A stretch of DNA of 64,000 nt, taken from assembly GCA_030052745.1 (NCBI GenBank), contig JANBVO010000002.1, forward strand, positions 1,984,001 to 2,048,000, given 5' to 3'. The notes below the pieces were generated by a model. The model had not been told where the DNA came from, made no database searches, and saw only the letters and a list, made by a program, of their open reading frames with translations. The translations under genes and the position numbers were made by a program. This DNA comes from Pleurostoma richardsiae (lineage: Eukaryota; Ascomycota; Sordariomycetes; Calosphaeriales; Pleurostomataceae). Positions 20,846 through 30,190 of the stretch are shown here, piece by piece (position 1 is the stretch's first letter; each line of letters starts with the position of its first letter).

Positions 20846-21154
20846 GCTACCTAGCCAAGAGAGAATATATCTGTCTACAAGTAAGGAATCATCTTCTCCG
20901 GGTTCTTAGGCTTTCGTTGAGGCCATCGTGTGACTTGCTCCCCCGTGAATCTCCACCCGAGTTCTGTCCCCTTATCTTATCTCGGCGAACCCCGCAAGCA
21001 CCACCGGGAGACTACCGGAGCACCACCCCCTTCGGCTGCGCGACTTATATAGTACACTCTCCCGCCTCGGAGCTGAGGAAGCTGACGTCCCAGGGCTTAG
21101 AAACGAACCCGAGATTTGCAGTCCCTCTAGGAGGATATCTTCTCGCTACCCAAG
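20846..21154. other. Promoter region of the dihydroorotate dehydrogenase gene
   Basis: 309 bp between two genes in the same orientation. It should hold the SFM1 3' UTR and the downstream gene's promoter, including a TATA-like element. No coding sequence is seen. Confidence 0.55.
21056..21062 (+). promoter_or_regulatory. TATATAG box
   Basis: A TATATAG heptamer sits 93 bp upstream of the ATG at 21155, a normal distance for a fungal TATA element. Confidence 0.45.
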
Positions 21155-22165
21155 ATGCCTGCCCCACCGAGCCTAGACATCTCCCCACCCCTCATCAACT
21201 CCGCCAACCCCTGGGCCACGAGCCTAGAGGACCTCAAGGCCTTATATGAATGTCCCTCCACCGGGGCCGTGACCACAAGGACGACTCTGCTCGATGGCTT
21301 CCCTCATGACCCGGCTAAGCATCAGTATGTGCTCTTCGACATAGCCACGCACACGGCCGAGCCTGGCACGGAAAACGCAAGCCTCAACAACCTAGGCTAC
21401 AGTCCTCACCCCTTAGACACCTACCTCGGCTTCATCAAGACAATATCTCAGACCTCTCCCTCCACAAATCCCAAGAAAGGGTTCATTGTCTCGGTGACCG
21501 GCTCCCCGGACGACATCGTCGGCTGCTACCGGCGCATCGCCGCCACGCAGAGCGAGCTGCCGTTCCCCCTGGCCATGGAGATCAACCTCAGCTGTCCCAA
21601 CATCCCGGGCCATCCGCCCCCAGCATACGACGGCCCCGCCCTCCTGCAGTACCTGGCCGCCCTCCAGGACGCCGTCGCCAGCGACTCGGCGGCGCCTCGC
21701 ATCCCTTTTGGCATCAAGACCCCGCCCTACACGCACTCCACCGAGTTCGCTGTCCTGGGCACCGCCCTGGCCGCCTGTGCCGTGCGCGACCGTGACGGCG
21801 TCTGCCCCGTGTCGTTCATCACCGCCACGAACACCCTCGGCTCCTGCCTGGTGCTCAAGCCTGCGGGGGCGGAGGGCGACGCCATGGGCGCGGCGCTGCC
21901 CGGGCTGGGGACCGGCGGGCTGGCGGGGGCGCCGCTGCACCCACTCGCGCTGGGGAACGTGCTGACGATCCGGAAGATGCTAGACGTGGACGCCAAGGCG
22001 CTAGGGCACGTGCAGGTCATCGGGATCGGGGGCGTGTCGGACGCGGGCGGGTACGAGAGGATGAAGTCTGTCGGCGCGGCTGTCGTGGGTGTCGGCACGG
22101 GGCTTGGAACCAAAGGGCTCGGGGTGTTTGCGGGGATTGAGAAGGGTTTGGAGGGGAAGTGGTGA
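21155..22165 (+). CDS. URA1: Dihydroorotate dehydrogenase, class 1A type
   Basis: Oxidises dihydroorotate to orotate in pyrimidine synthesis; class 1A enzymes are cytosolic and use fumarate. A single exon gives 336 residues. Visible features: PLINSANPWATSLEDLKALY at the N-terminus, the NLSCPNIPGHPP loop (Cys about 147) that in class 1A carries the catalytic cysteine, PFGIKTPPYTHSTEF with the substrate/FMN lysine, FITATNTLGSCLVL, and a phosphate-binding GIGGVSDAGGYERM with GVGTGLGTKG. There is no mitochondrial presequence or membrane helix, unlike class 2 (URA9/PyrE-type) enzymes. The name URA1 is by analogy with budding yeast. A class 1A-like paralogue with another substrate cannot be excluded. 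Confidence 0.88.
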   Translation: MPAPPSLDISPPLINSANPWATSLEDLKALYECPSTGAVTTRTTLLDGFPHDPAKHQYVLFDIATHTAEPGTENASLNNLGYSPHPLDTYLGFIKTISQTSPSTNPKKGFIVSVTGSPDDIVGCYRRIAATQSELPFPLAMEINLSCPNIPGHPPPAYDGPALLQYLAALQDAVASDSAAPRIPFGIKTPPYTHSTEFAVLGTALAACAVRDRDGVCPVSFITATNTLGSCLVLKPAGAEGDAMGAALPGLGTGGLAGAPLHPLALGNVLTIRKMLDVDAKALGHVQVIGIGGVSDAGGYERMKSVGAAVVGVGTGLGTKGLGVFAGIEKGLEGKW

Positions 22166-22596
22166 AGGTCCGCTTGTTGAGACGGCATTCTGGCGAGCGG
22201 GTTACCGAGTCTCTGTAGTAGTAGCCGGTTGCAGAGCGATATCCCACGCTGCAGTCTACATTTCCGTGGCAGGTGAAGAACTTAAACAAATCAGCGTCCA
22301 TCTCACAGTTGGAATAGCGTCCTGATATGCTTGAAAGTTAAGTCATCCAGAGCGAAGTTGAGAGAATGGGACCGGCGAGTGATGTTCAGAAGACTAGCCA
22401 TGCGGCTACAGGAAGTGATTACACTCCGGCTCTTCTCATTTTAGCTATGTGCGGAGCTCCCTCAGGCAGTCATGGCTTCATCCCCATGTAGTCATAGTTG
22501 TTTTATCATTACTCCTAGTGACCCAGTTCTAGTACGGAGGTAACCGTTGTTGCAGGGGGCCTCATTAATTCACCAAGTGTCTGTCGTCAATCTACC
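22166..22596. other. Intergenic, no gene recognised
   Basis: Probable 3' UTR of the dihydroorotate dehydrogenase gene followed by AT-richer sequence. No open frame of note. Confidence 0.5.
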
Positions 22597-23120
22597 TTAG
22601 CCGTCTCTGCGTTGATTCTCAACTTCCCATTTCAAAGTCCGGCGAAATTCATCTCCGCCCAGAAGCAACGCCATTTTACCCATACTGCCTCTTCCTTGGG
22701 GGAAGCTGGTCAGAGCAGTGGTGACGGTAGCCGACCTGCTCCTGTCCGCCCAGAACTCCTGGATGGTCAGGTCGTAGTGGCTGGCAACCACACTCCGCCC
22801 AGCGTCGGCATAGAGGAAGATGGCTTCGATCAGCTATCTGGCGCCTTGGCATGGCGGCAAGAAGACGGCCGCGGTTAGCTCAGAGGTTCTCTACCGTGCG
22901 TATGAGTCTACGCAGCAGGCGCTCTCACTCACCTGCCGTGTCCTAGCCTTCTTCCCGAGGCCAGATGTAACAACAATCTACGGCATCCTGGAACCTGATC
23001 GGCAGCTTCTGCATTGGACGCTCGGCGTCTCTCTCCCAGTGCGCCTCCCTGAAGGGCGGCTGAGGCTTTGGAGGGTGGCTCGCGACGATCTGAGAGGACA
23101 GCGCCTGCTTTTCCTTCTCC
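22597..23120 (-). pseudogene. Relic of a fungal ubiquitin-like-domain gene
   Basis: The minus strand carries a last-exon-like frame (22833-22597, stop TAA) reading LIEAIFLYADAG and then SHYDLTIQEFW. A good splice pair precedes it: a GTGAGT donor after 22933, a CTAAC branch point and a TAG acceptor. Upstream, about 23060-22970, another frame reads PPFREAHW...RPMQKLPIRFQDAV. From memory, PI-F-DAV followed about 40 residues later by a GHYDL-type motif marks the ubiquitin-like domain found in many fungal proteins of unknown role. The two halves are in different frames, and an in-frame stop follows DAV. Farther upstream (to about 24200) stops interrupt every frame. It is therefore best read as a host pseudogene, though an unmodelled intron could also explain the shift. 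Confidence 0.4.
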
Positions 23121-24905
23121 TTGTCTTGATTCGAGGCGCTGCCGTCCGCTGTCTAATCCAATACTATTACTGGGTCTATGTGGTCCACACTTCGGCTGTG
23201 AGACTGCACGGTTACCGCGTTCGGATAGCGCACATCCGCGCCAGCGACAGGAAGAGATGCTCCTATACCAAGACCCGTGGAAGAGCCATCACGACACCCT
23301 GCAGCCACCTCCCCTGCCGGCTTCTCTGACTGAAACACGGCGTCTGGAGGTAGACACTCAGGAGCTAGATCTGTTGTCGGTTACCCATTTAGAAAGGTGG
23401 CTGCTGATCGAGGAGCAGACGCAACTTGATCGGCATCAGCAACCCCTGAGGTGAACTCAGGTGCTGCCGTCTTGTGTCGAATCCCGTTCGGTCGGAGTGC
23501 CCTCACTGGTAGATGCTTTCTCTCCTCCCACATCCCGGCCCTCCTTCTCTACGGCAGAACACGCGCTAGACGACGCCTCGGCGGCTGCCGCCTCGGGAGG
23601 CATACCGGTCGGCGCGTGCGGGGAGAGAACGTCGCCCGTCGGGACCGAAGCTCAAGGTGTCATAAATGACAGTATCTATGCCAGTACACAGTCGTCATCT
23701 GACATGGGTGCCTCGTGGTACCACTCCACGCGGGTCCTGCAGTTGGCTCCTAGTGGAGGCTGAAGCCCTCCTAGCCCTCCTTCAGTCTCCATGTCGTCGA
23801 CCCTTTCGTGGCTCTCCAATCTGCACCTCGCTTTGGGGCTGAGTCTTTATCCCGCTGTGGCTTCCGGTCTCATTGGACCTACCGCTTGCCAAGCAGCTGT
23901 GTGTCTGCCGTCGTAGGTGCAAGTTGAGGGGGGCTTGACCGCACCCCGCCCCCTCTCCGGTGTTCTTCCGGCCCCCAATCCTGAGACGCAGACCGAGCTT
24001 GTCCTGCATGAGATAGTCTGAGATCCTCCAGCGCTTAGGAGGATGCAGTCCGCGCAGACTTCGAGAAGGTCGACGGAGCCGCCGGTGGAAGATAAGGAAG
24101 GGGTCGTTGGTGGGCTGCAACGTTTGGGCTGACTGCGTAGATGCAGCACATAGGGTGGGCTGTGAGACACGGGTTCTGAATCCGCAACGGAGTTACTTCC
24201 TCTTCTGGTGCAGACGTCGGCCCAAGGTCCCGATGAGGGTCGGAGTAAAGCAGAATGTCCTTCCTAGAGTCTCAAGCTGAGAGTTCGAGACCGGAACCGC
24301 AGGTGTGGAAGACTCAGGACCACCGGAGGTGGGATTCCGGCCTCTAAACCCAAGCCTTTCATAAGTGGGCACAGTTGTTCAGTATAGCATCTCGCTGTAT
24401 CAACAAGGGAGGGAAAATATAGAATCTTTTTGCTCCGTTCGGTGTATTACTCTGCTCGAATACTACGTAGAAAGCAATCTATCTAAGTACAAGTCGTGAT
24501 GTCGTTAAGTCATTCTGTATCCATAAACACGTCCACACGTCAAGGCCACTCAGTAGCTTGTCTTTCCCTTATACCACAACGCTGTATCCAGACGAAACTT
24601 GTGTTGAGGTTAGAAATAGAGAGTACCGGCGCCTTGTCCTTTTTCCAAGATCTCGTATCCTGCTCGCCTGTCCGGCTCCTGCAACAATCAGTCTTCGCAA
24701 GCCAGCTCTATGACAATAAAATAGAGAAATAAGAGAGACATCCCGGCATATAGATGCCCGCCCCTTAGGAGCATGACCAAATTGTAGTCCCAGCGGACAG
24801 GTAAACGTTTTCTCCAGTGTCCAAAAGTGAAATGAAATAAAACAGGGTATCCGTCGAAACAAGGGGATGAGGAGGAACAGGTGAATGATGTAGGGGAGGA
24901 GAACA
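23121..24905. other. Degenerate stretch upstream of the ubiquitin-like relic
   Basis: Minus-strand fragments such as MPPEAAAAEASSS (near 23600) and a KEKEKQ-rich piece (near 23110) may belong to the same decayed gene. No intact frame or known domain is visible. From about 24350 the sequence becomes AT-rich and acts as downstream region of the zinc-finger gene. Confidence 0.35.
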
Positions 24906-27020
24906 CTACTCCTCCTCCTCCTCGCCCTCCGCATCCTCCTCCCCACCGCTCTCAACCACGATCTCGTTCTTCACCACCACCTCCGCAACAACCGCCGTAG
25001 CCTCCTCATCCTCATCCTCGTCCTCCTTGCCCTTCGCCGCCTTCCCCCCTCCAACCGCGACCGCGATCTCACCCCTGCCGGTCTCCCGCCGCAGCGGGTT
25101 GTTCATCTCCCACGCGCCGCCCCCGGCCGCCATCCTCACGACCGCGACGTCTCCGCGCGTCGCCCACGCCATGAGCGTCGGGTCGCCCCCGCCGCCGAAC
25201 ACGACGGCCGGCTCGGCGCCCGCGGCCGCCCGCTCCAGGTGCCGCGCCACGTGCTCCATGCGCAGGTCCCAGGCGTCAGGCCCGTTGAACTGCTGCGCGC
25301 AGCCCGCAGCCGGGCAGGCCATATGCGGCGGCAGGCGGCACCGCTCGCGCAGCGCCGACTGCTGCAGGGCGCGGATGTGCTCGTCCCACTCCGGGGTGCT
25401 CGCGGCGGCGGCGGCGGCGGCGGCCGGTGGTGCAGCGCCCTTCTTGCCGTGGCGGGTGGCCTTCTTGATGTGTGGAGGGGTGTGCATGCGTCGTAGGTGC
25501 TGGGTGTAGAGGTCCTTTCGGTTGAAGATGGCGCCGTTCGGCAGGGCTGGGGAGGACGCGTTGCGGTTGCTGGACGCTGAGGCCGCCGCCGCCGCCGCTG
25601 CTGCTGCTGCTCCCACTTTGCCTCGGGCGCCGGCGCTCTTGCCGCTGGAAGACGAGGGCAAGGAGGGTGAGGCGGGTGGGGTCCCGCCGTTCTTGTTCTG
25701 GGCGCAGGCGCCCTCGGTGCAGAGCCAGAAGTGCAGCAGCAGGTGCTGCGAGCTGACGTGGCGCTTCCACTCGTTCTTGCTGGCGAAGGTCGACGTGCAG
25801 CCGGCGAAGCTGAAGACGCACACGAAGGGCCGTGTGTGCTGCTTCTTGACGTGCGCGTCGAGCGCCGCGGCGTCCTTGAAGTGCATCGCACACTCGGGAC
25901 AAGGGCCGCCGCCCTTGACCCCGGACGGCGGAGGCGGGAGCATCTTGGCGTGGCGATGATGCGACGAGGAGGAGCTGCCACCGCCGCCGCCGCCGCCACC
26001 GCCGCCACCTGTTCGCTGGCGCTTCAGGGATGGCTTCTCCAGCCGGCTCGGGGCGCTACGCTTCTCCTTGGCGTTCTTCTTCTTGGAAGAAGCGGGCGGC
26101 GGGCGCGAGGGCTTCTTCCCCGGCTTGTACTCGCCGTCGTCATCTTCTTCCTTGGGCAGGACGATCTCTGGTTCGTCTACAGAGGAGTCATCGTCGTCGG
26201 GATCAATGGGGGGGTACTGGCTTTTGGTGTTCTTCTTGGAGGGCGCTGGCTGCCCGATGTAGATCTCGTCCTCAATCACCGGCCCGAGGTCCTCAGGGCT
26301 GGCCATGCGCTTGATGTTGAAATCCGTGAGCGTCTGGCTGGTGGTCGTGGTCATGTCGAGCTGGCTGGAATGGCTGGACATCTGGGTCTCCCAGGTGGAG
26401 GCCCGAGAAGGGAACATGAACTCGATGGTGCTCTCCTGATCGAACGACTCAAAGGATGGTTCGGGCATGACTTCGGCCATGGAGACGCCTGCCTCATCAG
26501 AAAACGCAGTGCCTCCCGTGAGATCGCAAAACGGAACGTCTGCGCCCCACTGGTCCAGTTGACTGGTCCCAAACGGCGTGAAAAAGGCCAGGTCGGGCGG
26601 TGTCGACGGGATGTGGTCCGAGAGGAACTCACTGTCTCCTGGTGGGCTCTGGGGCCCGCTGGAGGAGGAAGTCGGTTCATGCGACGAAACGGGAGAGCCC
26701 GGGCGCCCCTGAGAGGCAGGTGGCACAGGTGCAATGGGACGGACGAGACTCGTCGAGGTCATAGCGGGGAGCTGGTGGACTGGGTTGAAGATGGCAAGTT
26801 TTTGCTGCTCCTTGAGGAACCTCTGCAGCGGTGGTTGATTCCAGTGGCCTGTGCACTGCTCCGGAAGGGCAAAGCCTGCGAGGCTTGGGTCGAGGTTGCT
26901 GACATTGCGACTGAAAACTGCTTCATCTGATCCGGGCATCTGGAGCCCTTCGTACGTCTGGTCTTCCGAGAGGTGCAAAGCATAAGGTGCCACCAGCAAG
27001 GAGAACTGCTGGTAATCCAT
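24906..27020 (-). CDS. C2H2 zinc-finger protein with low-complexity tracts
   Basis: A single exon gives 704 residues from the ATG at 27020 (MDYQQFSLLVAPYA). The open frame continues upstream but without an ATG. The first 300 residues are Ser/Pro-rich with acidic patches (PDDDDSSVDEPE), typical of an activation region. Lys-rich segments (SKKKNAKEKRS) suggest nuclear localisation. A tract of 11 glycines then precedes the fingers. Finger 1 is CPECAMHFKDAAALDAHVKKQH (about 374-395). A second unit CVFSFAGCTSTFASKNEWKRH...QH (about 401-426) is followed by WLCTEGAC, a LYTQHLRRMH unit and CPAAGCAQQFNGPDAW...HVARH. A poly-Ala tract lies between units, and the C-terminus is a run of Glu. This arrangement is common in uncharacterised fungal C2H2 regulators. 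Target genes are unknown. It shares a signature with the next zinc-finger gene. Confidence 0.82.
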   Translation of the reverse strand: MDYQQFSLLVAPYALHLSEDQTYEGLQMPGSDEAVFSRNVSNLDPSLAGFALPEQCTGHWNQPPLQRFLKEQQKLAIFNPVHQLPAMTSTSLVRPIAPVPPASQGRPGSPVSSHEPTSSSSGPQSPPGDSEFLSDHIPSTPPDLAFFTPFGTSQLDQWGADVPFCDLTGGTAFSDEAGVSMAEVMPEPSFESFDQESTIEFMFPSRASTWETQMSSHSSQLDMTTTTSQTLTDFNIKRMASPEDLGPVIEDEIYIGQPAPSKKNTKSQYPPIDPDDDDSSVDEPEIVLPKEEDDDGEYKPGKKPSRPPPASSKKKNAKEKRSAPSRLEKPSLKRQRTGGGGGGGGGGGSSSSSHHRHAKMLPPPPSGVKGGGPCPECAMHFKDAAALDAHVKKQHTRPFVCVFSFAGCTSTFASKNEWKRHVSSQHLLLHFWLCTEGACAQNKNGGTPPASPSLPSSSSGKSAGARGKVGAAAAAAAAAASASSNRNASSPALPNGAIFNRKDLYTQHLRRMHTPPHIKKATRHGKKGAAPPAAAAAAAASTPEWDEHIRALQQSALRERCRLPPHMACPAAGCAQQFNGPDAWDLRMEHVARHLERAAAGAEPAVVFGGGGDPTLMAWATRGDVAVVRMAAGGGAWEMNNPLRRETGRGEIAVAVGGGKAAKGKEDEDEDEEATAVVAEVVVKNEIVVESGGEEDAEGEEEEE

Positions 27021-30000
27021 GGCGACTGGTAGTCGAGGCGAAAAGGGGCTTAGGATAGAGATGTGGACCACTCCTGTGAACGGCCCTAGAGAGAGGAAGG
27101 CTGCTCAAGATATTGCCGCAGTTCTTGATCTGTCAACCCCAGAAGGCTTGCATTCCGTAAGGCTCCTGGCTCCGGGGAGGTCAGCCTTACGCCCAGATGC
27201 ACAAGGACGGCGTGGAAGTTGGCAGCGCCGCAGTGCCACAAAGCTAAGGCGGCGTTATCGACCACTTACTGTTATGGGGTCAACAACCCTGATGTGACTT
27301 GTGCAAAAAGAATTATCTTGAACACAGATGCCCAATTGTATAAGAAGTGTAACAAGACTCAGGTCCGTGAAAGAGCTAAGGGGAAAGGGGGGCGACGGGA
27401 GCAGCATGGTGGAGCAGGAGACTTAATAACGGCAAGACGAGAAGTCAGGCGAACAACAACAACACACCAACCTTAGAAGCGAGAGTAGGACCTTGGGGTG
27501 CCACGGGGAGGAAGTGTGGGCTGCTGAGACTCCCCTTCTCCCGCCCCCAATGGACTCAGAAACCTAGCAGAGCCGCATGCGCTTCGGTCGGCCCAACCAG
27601 GAGCGTCCCGGGGTGCGGCCAGTGGCCGTCTGCAGGAGGAGGGTCGCCCTCTGGTGGCTGTTCTGCCAATCTCCTGCTTGCTTTTTCCTCAAGCGCTATC
27701 ATCTTCGCGGCACACCCGTATGCATACCCCTGGCCTGGCGTTGGGCCGCTGAGTTTCTTGTGGACCAGCTGCTCAGGAAGGGAAGTGGACAAAGCTGCGC
27801 CGCAAGAGGTACCGGACAACGTCAAGTCTCTACAGAGGTACCTTAGGGAGTTGCTACCCTCGGCGAGCCAACTTGTCACTCGTGGTTCGCGCACCAGCCG
27901 CACCTCTCCATCCTCTGTCTCTGACAGAGAGCGGGAAACAAAGTACTAACGTTATGTCAAGGGCAATGAGTCGTCGCTTGACCGACTTCTGCGGCTGCCA
28001 CTACTCGGCTCCGTTGAATAGGTCTCAGCTTCTTTGCGTCAAGTATGGCTGATCCTAAGATGAAGAATGAACGACGGGAGTTGTCATCGCACGCCTTGCA
28101 GCCCCCGTGCCACCCCATAGAGAACAGGCGCATCGCAACGAGAAACTTCCAGTGCAGACAGCACAACGTCGTGATAAGACACGGCAGCGATGATCTCCTG
28201 GAGGGCCGCCAGACAACATGACGAGATACAGCACAGCCGCCGTAACCCGAGCACAAAGGTCGGCAATCGTAGAGACGAGAGGGAGGGGAGGGGAGCGACG
28301 TGGTGGACGCCTCCTTAGGCACCGAACAAGGCAACTGTGAGGCAGCTGAAATGGCGGTCCAGGCAGACTTCGCGCCGTCGAAGTTGAGGCCGAAGTCTGC
28401 CGCCCTCTTCCCGACAGGTTCTGCACCTCGACCATCCGAACTCGAAGCGTTTTGGGCCGTAACCCACCATTACCCACCGCTTCCAAGCTTTGCTGGAGAT
28501 ACTCGTACACACCGCCCGCACCGTATGGTGTGTGGTATTGTTTGGCCAATGGCCGCGGAATGGACGCCATTTGGGGCTTCGCCCGGCTACAGTGTGCTTT
28601 CCCCACCACCCCCTTCTCAGGGAGTCAAAATCAGGCCACTGGGCTGCGGACAGCCCAGGGAGCCCCTGGCGCCTCTCCAACACCTCGCGGCCCCCAGCCT
28701 CCTGAGATTGGCGGTTGTGGTTGGGGACTTGAAGCGGTACCTAAACCTGCTCCTACTCGCCCACTTTTGAGGCCCACGGAGCTTGACCGGGACCCAGACA
28801 GCACATTTGCGACGTTGAGGCTGAATGAAGAAACATGAGTGACCCGTCTGTTTGCGCCCTTTTGGGCCGGCGCATTCTTGCCGTCCCGTCTATTTCGGAC
28901 CCCGCGCAGTTCCCATCGACCACCGCCGGCGATCACCAACCCTCCAACTCCCGGGGGACCATCCCAGATCCAGCTGGAGAGGCGTCGGCAAAGCGGCTAT
29001 CCAGACACACGCTGCAGAGGCGGGGAGGAGGGAGTACCCGCCCCGAAATAGGTTGTGGCTTTTTTCTTCGGCGCTCCGACTTGCCCTAATGGCGACAAGA
29101 ACTGCGGGGGGAGGCGTCAGTGCCGGCGCAAACTATCGCATCTCAACTCGCGTGCCGCGGGCGAAATCGAGGGCATTCTCCTCTCTGTGGATGGGCATCG
29201 CACGGCATGGAGAAGAACGTGCCCAGCCAATGAAGGGCTTTCGACGAGGGGGCGGTCATGACGAGAGGCAGCCCTCGGCTAGCTTCCTCTTGAGGTGACG
29301 AAGCCCAGATGCGAGCAGGTCATTCGGCGCAAAGACCAAGGGGAAGCCCTGGAAAATGCCTGGCAAGGCGGCCGGTTGCCTTCTTTTTTGATGAGTTGTC
29401 CCAGAAGGCGGCAATGCTCGGCGGCCCATGTGAGAGACGATGACACGGGTCGCCCGCTCTCTCCTTCTTCAGCCATCCGACCCGGTACTTTGCCAGGTCG
29501 GGAACTGCAAGCCTTCGCCAGCCAAGGCCCGAAGACTTTCGGCATTTCGGGGAGCGCGTCTCGACGATCCGGCCCCAATCTGAGAATGACGGTTGGCGTA
29601 GCGTCGCAACTTGCACGCCCAGCCACCCCTCTCAGGAGTCCGGTGAAGAGAGCTATTGGATGGCAGCTGCATGATGATTATCTGATGGTGTGAATGAACC
29701 AACACATCTTGTCGGTGGCCCGACCCGGAACCGGCGCGAGTGAATGTCAGCCGCAAGAGCTGAACCCTCAGACCCTCGGTGATGGCGTCTGTCCGGTTTC
29801 AGTGCTCGCTTACTACTGCAGAATGAGGAAACTGAAGCGGCGACTGAGTCTGCAGACGATTGGGGTTTGATGAAGTCAGAGACTCATTGCCTCCATATAC
29901 GCTTTTGTTGGTCTCTAGCCTTTGTTTTGAGGTACATGGCCGTGACCATCGGGAAAGGAGTCCGCAGGTGTATTATTTGTTCTGTATCTCAAGAGTGAGA

Positions 30001-30190
30001 TGCAAGGGAGAAAAGTTGCGCCCCATTCGCAACTGCGATTTTAGAAGACATAGTGACTGCATCGCCTTTCTGCCGTCTTATCCTTTTAAGATTTCCCCAC
30101 GGGTTGGTATACTATGTCCAGCCTCCCGTCCCGGCAACCAAAAAGAGAGAAAACAGTTTCGTATCGTCATTAAATCGTGACCTGGAACTC
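27021..30190. other. Intergenic between the two zinc-finger genes
   Basis: 3.2 kb with short, mutually overlapping frames on both strands and no recognisable domain. The region should contain the promoter of the first zinc-finger gene (right of 27021) and the 3' end of the second (left of 30190). No repeat or mobile element was recognised. Confidence 0.45.

Noticed and set aside
27021-27071. 17-residue N-terminal extension of the first zinc-finger protein
   Set aside because: The upstream extension starts with GTG, not ATG. The ATG at 27018-27020 was used.
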